DNA of 64,000 nt from Moorella sp. Hama-1 (GTDB lineage Bacteria; Bacillota; DSM-521; Neomoorellales; Neomoorellaceae): positions 306,501-370,500 of the forward strand of contig NZ_AP024620.1 in assembly GCF_023734095.1 (NCBI RefSeq), given 5' to 3'. Both the position numbers and the translations under genes were made by a program. The notes beneath the pieces are model-generated. The model was not told the DNA's origin and searched no databases. It saw only the letters and a list, made by a program, of their open reading frames with translations. Of this stretch, positions 24,793 through 32,516 are shown in pieces. Every line of letters begins with the position of its first letter. Positions within the stretch are counted from its first letter, which is position 1.

Positions 24793-25140
24793 ATGCTTTC
24801 TAAAACTGAATGCACCCTGGTAGCGGAGTTCCTGCAGGGTCTGGCCAACCCGGTCCGGGTAAAGATCCTCTGCGCCCTCCGGGAAGGTGAAAAGAGCGTC
24901 AGCGAGATCGTCCGCGAAACCGGGGAGAAACAATCCAATGTTTCCCAGCAGTTACAAATTCTCCTGCACAAAGGCTACCTCAGCCGCCGGCGTGAAGAAC
25001 GCAATGTCTTTTATGCCATCAAGAAAGCCGAGCTTTTTACCCTCATGGAGCAGATTCGTTCCCTGGTACTGGCCGAAAACCAGGCTGGAGGGGAGGTGGA
25101 GGCGGGAAGCCAGGAAGCTCAAGGCCTGAGGGAAGGCTAA
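24793..25140 (+). CDS. ArsR/SmtB-family transcriptional regulator
   Basis: 115 residues. Winged helix is clear: LANPVRVKILCALREGEKSV, recognition helix EKQSNVSQQLQILLHKGYL and the wing SRRREERNVFYAIKK. Cys7 and Cys26 could sense thiol or persulfide states; no metal-site CxC is evident. It heads the DsrE-TusA-LbpA-Hdr cluster and its promoter carries a matching inverted repeat, so it is probably a local repressor, comparable in position to the ArsR-type repressor reported for sHdr clusters of sulfur oxidisers. The next gene follows 34 bases downstream. Confidence 0.88.
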   Translation: MLSKTECTLVAEFLQGLANPVRVKILCALREGEKSVSEIVRETGEKQSNVSQQLQILLHKGYLSRRREERNVFYAIKKAELFTLMEQIRSLVLAENQAGGEVEAGSQEAQGLREG

Positions 25141-25174
25141 CAAAGTGCAATTAAATTAAAAGGGGGGAGAAGGA

Positions 25175-25528
25175 ATGTCCCAGCTCTGTTTTGTTGTTCA
25201 GACAGGACCCTATACCTATCAGAACCTGGATACGGCTTATGGTCTGGCGAAGGCCGCCCTGGCCAAAGGCCACGGCGTTAGTCTCTTTTTGTACATTGAC
25301 GGGGTGATGGCGGCCAATAAAAATATTGATGCCCCCGGCGAGCGCAATCTTGCCGCCATGCTCCAGGAACTGGCCGGCGCCGGCGCCCAGATTGCCGCCT
25401 GCGGCGCCTGCTCTAAATTCCGGGGTGTTACTGAGGAAATGTACATCGATGGAGCGGAAATGGGCAGCCTGGTGGACATGGCCGATATGCTCCAGGAGGC
25501 CGATGTCCTGGTGAATCTGGGGTTTTGA
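25175..25528 (+). CDS. DsrE-like sulfurtransferase subunit (Cys-containing)
   Basis: 117 residues of the DsrE/TusD fold: strand CFVVQTGPYTYQN, VSLFLYIDGVMAAN and a conserved cysteine region AACGACSKFRGV near residues 73-84, which would carry sulfane sulfur as a persulfide. The protein ends ADVLVNLGF like DsrE/DsrF proteins. SD AGGGGGGAGAAGG. It is the only one of the three consecutive DsrE/F/H-like proteins with cysteines and probably the catalytic member. It belongs to the sulfur-trafficking front of the Hdr/lipoate cluster. Confidence 0.82.
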   Translation: MSQLCFVVQTGPYTYQNLDTAYGLAKAALAKGHGVSLFLYIDGVMAANKNIDAPGERNLAAMLQELAGAGAQIAACGACSKFRGVTEEMYIDGAEMGSLVDMADMLQEADVLVNLGF

Positions 25529-25701
25529 ATCCCTCTAGCGGTATTTGTACCGGTGGTTATTTTCGGCCGCTCTGCTGACCGGAGCAGCATCCTGGCAGGA
25601 CGCCCCTGTATACCGGGTGGCACCAGCAGTGGTGCAAGGCAGTAGCCAGAGGCGCTGAAAAACTAGTGTGACCAGTTTTATTATAGGTAGGTGACTGGAG
25701 A

Positions 25702-26052
25702 TTGGAAAAAGTACTCATCTTGATCCCCTCGGCTCCCTACGGGACGGCGGCCATGGTTGAGGGTTACCGCTACGCCATCGGCATGGCCAGCCTGGAGGTG
25801 GATACTACCGTAGTCCTGCTGGATGATGGGGTCTGGGCCGTTCATCCGGGGCAAAAGCCGGAGGCCCTGCAGATGAAATCCCTGGGCGAGGCCTTCGGCA
25901 GCATCGAAGATATGGACGTGAAACTCCTGGTGCTGGAGGAATCCCTGGCCGAGCGGGGGATCCCGGCGTCAGAGATCCTCGCTGGCCAGGTGGTGAACCT
26001 GCCAGCCCTGGGGCAAGCCCTGGCCGGGGCTGATGGGATCATCCAGTTTTAG
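25702..26052 (+). CDS. DsrF/TusC-like protein without cysteine
   Basis: 116 residues from TTG 25702 (SD GGTGACTGGAG). The pattern VLILIPSAPYGTAAMVEGYRYA, TTVVLLDDGVWAV and a final ALAGADGIIQF corresponds to the DsrF/TusC subunit type, which in the known alpha2-beta2-gamma2 complexes is non-catalytic. No cysteine is present, in keeping with a structural role. It sits between the Cys-containing DsrE-like and the DsrH-like genes. Confidence 0.75.
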   Translation: MEKVLILIPSAPYGTAAMVEGYRYAIGMASLEVDTTVVLLDDGVWAVHPGQKPEALQMKSLGEAFGSIEDMDVKLLVLEESLAERGIPASEILAGQVVNLPALGQALAGADGIIQF

Positions 26053-26132
26053 GAGGGCGCCGGGAGTTACCCCCGCCAGTTACGGCTGATACCAGGTAAA
26101 AAGAAAAATGCAGTGAATCAGGAGGGATACAT

Positions 26133-26438
26133 TTGCTGGTGATGTTAACGCGCTCCCCTTTCCAGCGTCTGGACTACCGGCGCAACCTCCAGCTGGCCAT
26201 GACCCAGCCCGGGTCGGAGGTGGTATTACTCCAGGATGCTGTTCTGGCCCTCCAGCAAGCGCCGGCTGATTACCAGGACATGGTGGAACGGGCTCGTAAC
26301 CAGGGGATTAATTTCTACGCCCTGGCCCCCGACCTCCAGGCCCGGGGACTGGATACCAGGGCTCCTTATCCCGGGACCAGGGTTATTGAATACGGCGAAA
26401 TGGTGGATTTAATTGTCAAGCATGGTAAGGTTTTGTGA
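26133..26438 (+). CDS. DsrH/TusB-like small protein without cysteine
   Basis: 101 residues from TTG 26133, behind AGGAGGG. It has the short DsrH/TusB layout: MLVMLTRSPFQRLDY, GSEVVLLQDAVLAL near residue 29-42, INFYALAPDLQARGL, and a C-terminal EYGEMVDLIVKHGKVL as in TusB, where the local decision residues occur. The sulfur-carrying cysteine of classical DsrH is absent. Third member of a DsrE-F-H-like trio. Confidence 0.72.
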   Translation: MLVMLTRSPFQRLDYRRNLQLAMTQPGSEVVLLQDAVLALQQAPADYQDMVERARNQGINFYALAPDLQARGLDTRAPYPGTRVIEYGEMVDLIVKHGKVL

Positions 26439-26463
26439 AAGTCACCCCAGAAGCAGCCTGAGG

Positions 26464-26545
26464 GGCTGGCAGGTACAGGTGGAGGGCGACCTGGTTCGAG
26501 GCGCTGGATACTTAAGCGAAGCCGTAGCGAGGCGACTATTATGGG
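26464..26545 (+). repeat. dispersed intergenic repeat, copy 1 (module A)
   Basis: GGTACAGGTGGAGGGCGACC, GGTTCGAGGCGCT and AGCGAAGCCG...CGAGGCGA match the copies at 16.6 kb (reverse) and 37.2 kb. GGCGCT and AGCGAAGCC can form a short stem. It lies inside the operon between the dsrH-like gene and tusA. Confidence 0.75.
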
Positions 26546-26613
26546 TGGAGATATAACCCCACCAGGGGATATGATTTTTGCCAGAATCTTACTTTCAAAG
26601 GAGGTCATCCCCT

Positions 26614-26841
26614 ATGCAAGCTGATGCCGTCTTAGATGCTAAAGGATTGCTCTGTCCCATGCCCATCGTCAAACTCTCCCAAAAAATGAAGGCCATGACA
26701 CCTGGCCAGGTCCTGGAGGTCCAGGCCGACGACAAAGGCGCGGCGGTGGATATTCCTGCCTGGTGCCAGAAAACGGGGAATACCTTTCTCGGTTCCGAGC
26801 CCGGCGACAGCTACACCAGCTACTTTGTCAAAAAAAGCTAG
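26614..26841 (+). CDS. tusA: TusA-family sulfur carrier protein
   Basis: 75 residues from ATG 26614, placed by the [10 protein letters not shown]. The family core DAKGLLCPMPIVKLSQ carries the persulfide cysteine in CPMP; later VDIPAWCQKTGN is the second conserved region. TusA takes sulfane sulfur from DsrE-type donors or rhodaneses and passes it on. In sHdr-type sulfur oxidation TusA and DsrE proteins feed the Hdr-like complex, and the order here is the same. DsrE2 follows 11 bases downstream. Confidence 0.93.
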   Translation: MQADAVLDAKGLLCPMPIVKLSQKMKAMTPGQVLEVQADDKGAAVDIPAWCQKTGNTFLGSEPGDSYTSYFVKKS

Positions 26842-26852
26842 GAGGGCGGGTC

Positions 26853-27329
26853 ATGGCAGCTGATAAGATGGCCATTATTTGCTTTAGCGGCGATTTGGAT
26901 AAAGCCCTGGCCACCTTTAACCTGGCCACCGGGGCCGCGGCTTCCGGTATGGAGGTAACTATTTTCTTTACCTTCTGGGGGATCAACCTTTTGAAAAAAC
27001 CCCGCGGCCGCAAAGGGGCCAGCTCCCTCCTGGGCAAGATGTTTGACTGGATGATGCCCTCCGGCCCAGATAAGCTGCCCCTATCCAAATTTAATATGGG
27101 CGGTCTGGGACCGTTCTTCATGAAAAAGCAGATGCAGAGCAAAAAGGTCCAGGCCGTCAGCGAGTTTCTGGCCCTGGCCCGGGAGATGGGGGTCAAGTTT
27201 GTAGCCTGCATCATGTCCATGCAGGTCATGGAGATCCCTGAGGAAGACCTCATCGATGGCGTGGAGTTCGGTGGCGTGGCCGCCTTCCTCCAGGAAGCCG
27301 CCGACGCCAAGATCAGCCTGTTTATTTAA
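26853..27329 (+). CDS. dsrE2: DsrE2-family sulfur-transfer protein
   Basis: 158 residues from ATG 26853 (SD AGGAGGG). Diagnostic DsrE2 elements: AIICFSGDLDKALATFNLA with Cys, IFFTFWGINLLKK, and the conserved VACIMSMQVMEI segment with its cysteine near residue 122, ending GGVAAFLQEAADAKISLFI. DsrE2 proteins are predicted peripheral or membrane-associated partners of TusA. The neighbouring lipoate-binding protein starts 15 bases later. Confidence 0.92.
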   Translation: MAADKMAIICFSGDLDKALATFNLATGAAASGMEVTIFFTFWGINLLKKPRGRKGASSLLGKMFDWMMPSGPDKLPLSKFNMGGLGPFFMKKQMQSKKVQAVSEFLALAREMGVKFVACIMSMQVMEIPEEDLIDGVEFGGVAAFLQEAADAKISLFI

Positions 27330-27344
27330 GGAGGGAACTGCTAG

Positions 27345-27761
27345 ATGCAGATTGCCACCTATAACTTTCCCGACGACCTTTACTACGACGACAAACACAG
27401 CTGGGCCAGGATCGAAGGTGATATCGCCACCGTCGGGCTGACGGACTTTTCCCAGCAGCTGGCCGGTGCCTTTATCCATATTAACCTGCCCAAAAAGGGT
27501 AAAACCGTGGCCCAGGGTAAACCCCTGGCCGCCGTAGAGTCCGGCAAATGGGTCGGCCGGGCCTACGCCCCGGTAAGCGGCGAAGTCATCGAAGTCAACG
27601 AGGGCCTGAAGAAACAAACCGGCCTGATGAACAGCGACCCCTATGGGGAGGGCTGGATCGCCCGGATCAAGATGAGCAACCCGGCCGAGACGGCCAACCT
27701 CTTGCAAGGAGAGGCTCTAAAGGCCTTTATCGAGGAAGAAATAGCCAAACACCAGAAATAA
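27345..27761 (+). CDS. lbpA: lipoate-binding protein, GcvH-like (LbpA type)
   Basis: 138 residues with a GcvH fold: DLYYDDKHSWARIEGDIATVG and, around residue 65, the lipoylation motif AAVESGKWVGRAYAPVSGEV. The ESGKWV context, rather than ESVKA of glycine-cleavage H protein, is that of LbpA from sulfur oxidisers. No glycine-cleavage P or T genes are near; instead HdrCBA and a dedicated ligase and lipoyl synthases follow. The lipoyl arm probably carries sulfur intermediates to the Hdr-like complex. SD AAGGAGG. Confidence 0.92.
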   Translation: MQIATYNFPDDLYYDDKHSWARIEGDIATVGLTDFSQQLAGAFIHINLPKKGKTVAQGKPLAAVESGKWVGRAYAPVSGEVIEVNEGLKKQTGLMNSDPYGEGWIARIKMSNPAETANLLQGEALKAFIEEEIAKHQK

Positions 27762-27788
27762 AGGTACGACCAGAGGAGCGCGAAAGAA

Positions 27789-28259
27789 ATGCAGCAAGGG
27801 ACCGCCCCATTGACCGGCTGGCCGGCCTTTAATACCATGCGGGCCTGCTACCAGTGCGCCAAATGTACCTCCGGCTGCCCGGTGGCCACCCTGGATCCGG
27901 AGTATAACCCGCGCCGGTTCCTGCGCTTGGCGGCCATCGGGGAAAAAGAAGCCGTCCTCAAGGACGAGAAGCTGTGGTACTGCCTGGCCTGCTTTACCTG
28001 CCAGGAACGCTGCCCGGAGGAGGCCCGGCCTGCGGAGGTTTTACTGGCCCTGAAAAATCTGGCCTGCGAGCGGGGTTTTGCCCCGGAGGCCCTCCTGGCG
28101 GCGGCCCGGCTGGTGGCTGCAGACGGCCGCCTCTATAATATCGACGAGTTTCATAACGAGTATCGCGAAGACGAGGGCCTGCCGGCTCTGGACGAAGAGA
28201 CGGGGATTCTCGGCAAGCTCCTGGCCCTGACCAGCCTACAGGGGAGGCTGGAGGGATGA
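27789..28259 (+). CDS. hdrC: HdrC-like iron-sulfur subunit
   Basis: 156 residues. Two 4Fe-4S motifs: CYQCAKCTSGCP near residues 20-31 and CLACFTCQERCP near residues 66-77, with a helical linker. This is the HdrC module of heterodisulfide reductase-like complexes, transferring electrons between HdrA and HdrB. SD is GAGGAGCG. Its stop overlaps the ATG of hdrB, so the two are translationally coupled. Confidence 0.92.
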   Translation: MQQGTAPLTGWPAFNTMRACYQCAKCTSGCPVATLDPEYNPRRFLRLAAIGEKEAVLKDEKLWYCLACFTCQERCPEEARPAEVLLALKNLACERGFAPEALLAAARLVAADGRLYNIDEFHNEYREDEGLPALDEETGILGKLLALTSLQGRLEG

Positions 28260-29134
28260 CGGTTCAGCGCTATGCCCTTTTTTTGGGCTGTAACGTACCA
28301 GTACGTAACCTGGGTTATGAGCTGGCGGCCCGGCGGGTGGCCGCGGCCCTGGAGCTAGAACTGGTCGATCTGCCCGGGTTCCGCTGCTGCGGTTATCCCT
28401 TGAAGGCCCTGGACAGCTACGCCGCTCTGCTGGTGGCGGCCCACAACCTCTGCCAGGCCGAGGCCGCCAACCTGCCCATTGTGACCTTGTGCAACGCCTG
28501 CAGCGGTACCCTGACGGAAGCCGACCTGGAGCTTAAGGAGGACGGGGCCCTGCGGGAGCGGGTTAACCAGGACCTGGCCCGGGTGGACCTCCATTACCAG
28601 GGTACAACCCGGGTGCGGCACTTCCTGCGCGCCCTGGACAGCGAGATAGGGTGGGAGGCCATCCGCAGCCGGATCAGCCGGCCCCTGGACAAACTGCACA
28701 TCGCCGTGCACTATGGCTGTCACTACTTCCGCCCCACCAGGGTATTCCATAGTTACGGGGTGGAGCCCCGGGAGGACGCTGAAGCCCCGGCAGCCCTGGA
28801 CCGCCTGGTGGCCGCCACCGGCGCCACCAGTGTCAGCTACGACGGTAAGAACGACTGCTGCGGCGGCGGGTTGATGGCCTTGCGGCCCGATCTGGCCCGG
28901 GATCAGGCTGGGCGGAAGGTCATTGAGGTCCAGCGGGCCGGGGCCGACGCCCTGCTGGTGGCCTGCCCCACCTGCGGCCTGAATTTTAGCAACAGCCAGC
29001 CCGATGACCAGGAATTAACCATCCTGTATTTCCCCCAGCTCCTGGGGTTGGCCCTGGGGTTGGACCCGGACGAACTGGGCCTGGAGCTGAACCAGATCCC
29101 CGCCGACGGGGTGCGGGAAAAGTTGGGGGTGTGA
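28256..29134 (+). CDS. hdrB: HdrB-like subunit with two CCG domains
   Basis: 292 residues with both cysteine-rich CCG motifs intact: Cys10, the CCGYP pair near residue 42 and CNAC near 81; then GCH near 160, NDCCGGG near 200 and CPTC near 238. In classic HdrB these ligate two noncubane 4Fe-4S clusters that cleave a disulfide, so this subunit should hold the disulfide- or sulfane-reducing (or oxidising) site. With the lipoate-binding protein encoded two genes upstream, a lipoyl disulfide is the obvious candidate substrate. Confidence 0.93.
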   Translation: MTVQRYALFLGCNVPVRNLGYELAARRVAAALELELVDLPGFRCCGYPLKALDSYAALLVAAHNLCQAEAANLPIVTLCNACSGTLTEADLELKEDGALRERVNQDLARVDLHYQGTTRVRHFLRALDSEIGWEAIRSRISRPLDKLHIAVHYGCHYFRPTRVFHSYGVEPREDAEAPAALDRLVAATGATSVSYDGKNDCCGGGLMALRPDLARDQAGRKVIEVQRAGADALLVACPTCGLNFSNSQPDDQELTILYFPQLLGLALGLDPDELGLELNQIPADGVREKLGV

Positions 29135-29137
29135 CCT

Positions 29138-31885
29138 TTGTTAAAAATGGACGTGCTGGTAGTTGGTGGGGGGCCGGCCGGTATGGCGGCGGCCCTGGAT
29201 CTGGCCCGGGCAGGCCTGCAGGTAATGATCGTGGAAAGGGAGCCGGTCCTTGGCGGCCGGTGGCAGGATTACGGCTGCAAAGCCGGGGAGGACTGCAGCC
29301 GCTGTAATATTTGCCTGGGTTTTCCCTTGCTAGAGGAAGTTGTCAATCAGGATAATATTACCCTGGCCACCGGGGCGGTAGTCCGGGGGGTTACGGGTCA
29401 AGCAGGTTCCTTTATCATTAGCCTCGCGGCTGCCGGGCCCAGGATTGAATGGCAAAAATGCGATCACTGCGGCCGTTGCCGGGAAGCCTGCCCGGCCGGA
29501 GCCATCCTGCCGCCCCACCCCCGGGGGCTACCCCGGGCCTACCGCCTGGATAACTCCCTCTGTCTGCGGGCGAGGGGCGAAGACTGCCGCGACTGCGCCG
29601 CGGCCTGCCCCCGGGGTGCCCTGGAGCTGGAAGGTCCGACGGCGGAGTCCCTGCAGGCCAGGGCTATTGTGGTGGCCACCGGTTTTACCCCCTTCGCCGC
29701 CGCCGGGTTACCCGAATACGGCTATGGTTTTTACCCCCAGGTCATGACGGCCCTGGAACTGGAGGCCGCCCTCAGCCGGGGCGAACTGGATTCCCTGCAG
29801 GGGGAACGCCTGGCCTTTATCCAGTGCGCCGGTTCCCGCAGCCGGAAGCTGGGCCATGATTACTGCTCCCGGGTCTGCTGCGGCTACTCCTTGCGCCTGG
29901 CCAGGGTTTTAATGGCCCGGCAACTGGTCCGGGAGGTCACCATCTTTTATATGGACCTGCAACTCAATGATGCCGGGCTACAGGACATCTACCGGGAGTT
30001 GCAGGCGACTCCCGGTGTGAAGCTGGTCCGGGGCATGCCTTCAGAGATTCGCCGGGGTGAGGAAGGCCGGGTCAGCATCCATTATGAAGACCTGGGCCGC
30101 GGGATCCTCACCACCGAAGAATTTGACCGGGTGGTTCTGGCCGTAGGGATTACCCCGGTCAGGGGCGAGGTTTTACCCGGCCTCTCCCTGGAAAGGGATC
30201 CGGCCGGTTTTCTGGCCGCCAGGGACGGCGGGACCGGTGTCCAGGCCGGCGTGCCGGGGGTTTTCCTGGCCGGTACCTGCCAGGCCCCCCGGGATATCCA
30301 GGAGAGCATCGCCCACGGCCGCCTGGCGGCGGCCCGGGCCGGGGAGATGCTGGCGCAAACCCTGCCCGTTACCGGCACCCCAGCGGGGGTGATACCTGCT
30401 CCCAGTGCTTATTCGGGACAAACAGCACGGGGTATCGGGTTCCCGGAAGGTGAAAAAACAGTACCGGAAAGGATGACCGGGGGCACAGGAGGGGATGTTA
30501 CCGGCACTGTCCTGGTGGTGGGCCGGGGAGCCAGCGCCCTGCTGGCGGCCCGGCGTTTGCTCACTGAGGGCTGCCGAGTATTGCTCCTCGACGACGATGG
30601 TAATTTCGATCCCGCCGATCCGGCCGGTAGCCTGGCCGGCGGCCTCTGGGAAGAGATAAAGGATAACCCTTTGTTTACCTATCTCCCCGGCCTGGAGGTC
30701 CTGGCGGTGGATGGTGACGCCGGCGCCTTCAGCATAGTGGTGGGAGATGGCCGGCGGGTGCTAACCCTCCAGGCAGGAGCCATCCTCCTGGCGGCCCGCC
30801 TGGCTGCCACCCTGCCGGCGGCGCTGGAAGGGGGGGTAGCCCCAAATAGAGTGCCCGTCCTCACCCAGCAACAGCTGGCCGCGGCCCTGGCTGCGATAGA
30901 GGACAGCCCGATATCAAGCCAGGCCCAGGTGCCGGCCGGCCCGTTAGCGGAAGGGGCATCAACTTCAGTCCAGCAGCAGCCCGGGCTGGTCGGGGATGGT
31001 CCCATGCCAGCGGGTCTATCCGGCGTCGACGCCCTGGAAGGGCTAAAAAACAGGGGCGAGATTATCTTCTGGCTGGACATTAACGACGATGCTTCCCCGG
31101 CCATCCATGTCCTGGCCTGGCAGAACCTGGTTGCTCTGCAGGCAAGGCTGGAACCGGGCCATCCCCTCTACTTCCTGGCGCGGCAGATGCGGGTAGCCGC
31201 CGCTCCGGAACTGGAAGCCCTTTACGGGCGCCTGCGGGAGGCCGGGATGATTTTCATCAAACCGGATATCCCGCCTACCTGGGACGGTGCGGCCCTGGAG
31301 GTAAGGGATCCCACCTGGCAGGCCCAGGTGGTGACGGAGGAGTCACCCGCGGCTGCGGGCCACTACCAGCAACTCCACCCGGCCCTGCTGGTAGTTGGGG
31401 AGGAGCTGGCCGCTACCCCGGCTACCTGCAGGTTATGGCAACGCCTGGGCCTGAAGGCCGGCCAGGGGAGACCGGATAATATAACCGGCCTGGACAGCCT
31501 GTACAACCGCACAGTGACTACTAACCGTAAGGGCATCTTTTTGCTTGCCGCCGGCAGGGAACCGCTGCCGGCCAGGGAAGCCCGCCAGGCGGCCGTACTG
31601 GCTGCAGTGACAGTCCTGGAATTCTTGCAGGTAAAGGAACCGGAAAAAGAGGGCGTAACCTTTGCCTTCCGGCCGCCTACCGCGGCCTGCGCCGCTTGCC
31701 TGACCTGCGTTCGCACCTGCCCCCACGGGGCCATGGTGGTCCAGGGCAAGGCCCTGGTCCGCACTCGCTCCTGCCAGGGCTGCGGCATCTGTGTGGCCGA
31801 GTGTCCGGCCCACGCCCTGGAACTGCCGGGATATACCGATACAGAACTGCTCCAGACAATGGCAGCCGGGGAGGTGGGCCAGTAA
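29138..31885 (+). CDS. hdrA: double-length HdrA-like flavoprotein with four iron-sulfur motifs
   Basis: 915 residues from TTG 29138. N-terminal FAD fold VVGGGPAGMAAAL (residues 8-20), HdrA-type Cys cluster KAGEDCSRCNIC near 48-59, inserted ferredoxins (CDHCGRCREACP near 108 and a second near 142-160), then FAD domain to ~430. A second Rossmann-like segment VLVVGRGASALLAARR starts near residue 457 and leads a C-terminal half with a degenerate dinucleotide fold. The end carries two more ferredoxin motifs near 850 (CAACLTCVRTCP) and 878 (CQGCGICVAECP). Sulfur-oxidiser sHdrA is about 350 residues and HdrA of methanogens about 650, so this is an enlarged tandem form. Confidence 0.92.
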   Translation: MLKMDVLVVGGGPAGMAAALDLARAGLQVMIVEREPVLGGRWQDYGCKAGEDCSRCNICLGFPLLEEVVNQDNITLATGAVVRGVTGQAGSFIISLAAAGPRIEWQKCDHCGRCREACPAGAILPPHPRGLPRAYRLDNSLCLRARGEDCRDCAAACPRGALELEGPTAESLQARAIVVATGFTPFAAAGLPEYGYGFYPQVMTALELEAALSRGELDSLQGERLAFIQCAGSRSRKLGHDYCSRVCCGYSLRLARVLMARQLVREVTIFYMDLQLNDAGLQDIYRELQATPGVKLVRGMPSEIRRGEEGRVSIHYEDLGRGILTTEEFDRVVLAVGITPVRGEVLPGLSLERDPAGFLAARDGGTGVQAGVPGVFLAGTCQAPRDIQESIAHGRLAAARAGEMLAQTLPVTGTPAGVIPAPSAYSGQTARGIGFPEGEKTVPERMTGGTGGDVTGTVLVVGRGASALLAARRLLTEGCRVLLLDDDGNFDPADPAGSLAGGLWEEIKDNPLFTYLPGLEVLAVDGDAGAFSIVVGDGRRVLTLQAGAILLAARLAATLPAALEGGVAPNRVPVLTQQQLAAALAAIEDSPISSQAQVPAGPLAEGASTSVQQQPGLVGDGPMPAGLSGVDALEGLKNRGEIIFWLDINDDASPAIHVLAWQNLVALQARLEPGHPLYFLARQMRVAAAPELEALYGRLREAGMIFIKPDIPPTWDGAALEVRDPTWQAQVVTEESPAAAGHYQQLHPALLVVGEELAATPATCRLWQRLGLKAGQGRPDNITGLDSLYNRTVTTNRKGIFLLAAGREPLPAREARQAAVLAAVTVLEFLQVKEPEKEGVTFAFRPPTAACAACLTCVRTCPHGAMVVQGKALVRTRSCQGCGICVAECPAHALELPGYTDTELLQTMAAGEVGQ

Positions 31886-32274
31886 TGGGTGAAAGGCAAG
31901 ACCAGATTGTTGTTTTCTGTTGCCGGCACTCGTCCTGGCGGGCCGCCGCCCGGGGGACCCGGGAGGGCCTGCCCCTGCCGCCGCCGGTGCAATTAATCCT
32001 CGTACCCTGCTCGGGCCGGGTGAGTATGGAACTCATCCTGGCGGCCCTGGAAAGGGGCGCCCGGGGGGTAATGGTCCTGGGCTGCCATCCGGGCGCCTGT
32101 CACCACCTCTATGGCGGTGAGCGGGCCCGGGAGCGGGTAACAGCCGTGCAGCAACGACTGCAGGAGGCCGGCCTGGAGCCGGAAAGGGTAGCCTTCGCTA
32201 CCCTGGGCCCCGACAGCGCCGCCGACCTGGTCCGTATAGTAACGGAGTTTATGGAGCCCCTCATGGGTGACTAA
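31885..32274 (+). CDS. mvhD: MvhD/FrhD-like iron-sulfur subunit
   Basis: 129 residues. The ATG shares its first base with the last base of the hdrA stop codon. Motifs FCCRHSSW, VPCSGRVSMELILAAL and GCHPGACHHLYGGERAR are those of MvhD, the [2Fe-2S]-type subunit linking HdrA to hydrogenase or formate dehydrogenase in electron-bifurcating complexes. Sulfur oxidisers with sHdr do not have it in the cluster, as far as I recall, so its presence suggests that this Hdr-like complex exchanges electrons with a soluble dehydrogenase or hydrogenase. Confidence 0.9.
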   Translation: MGERQDQIVVFCCRHSSWRAAARGTREGLPLPPPVQLILVPCSGRVSMELILAALERGARGVMVLGCHPGACHHLYGGERARERVTAVQQRLQEAGLEPERVAFATLGPDSAADLVRIVTEFMEPLMGD

Positions 32275-32516
32275 CGCCGCTCCAGGAAATAATGAAAAAA
32301 GTAGGCTAAGGGGCCAGGGACAGATCATCACCAGAAGATGCCATCTTTGCCAGAACCCTATTTTCGGAGGAGCCGACCATGGTGGCGGATCACCACCAAC
32401 GAAGGAAAGAAATGAGAGGCGGGCAAGTTTTAATCTGAAACTGGCGCAGCCAGTTTCGACAAGCCTCCCACCTCTCACCTCCAACCTCACACATCTCATT
32501 TCGGAGGAGAAGCGGC
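32264..32516 (+). repeat. spacer between mvhD and lipoate ligase holding repeat module B
   Basis: CTCATGGGTGACTAACGCC, AATGAAAAAAGTAGGCTAAGG resemble the start of the 37.2-kb spacer. Further on CTATTTTCGGAGGAGCC and CACATCTCATTTCGGAGGA recur in slightly altered form at 37.5 and 37.65 kb. The last one supplies the SD for the ligase gene. No ORF of note. Confidence 0.55.

Noticed and set aside
27345-27761. GcvH of the glycine cleavage system
   Set aside because: The lipoyl site reads ESGKWV instead of the usual GcvH context, no gcvT or gcvP is near, and Hdr and LipS genes are adjacent, so LbpA is the better call.
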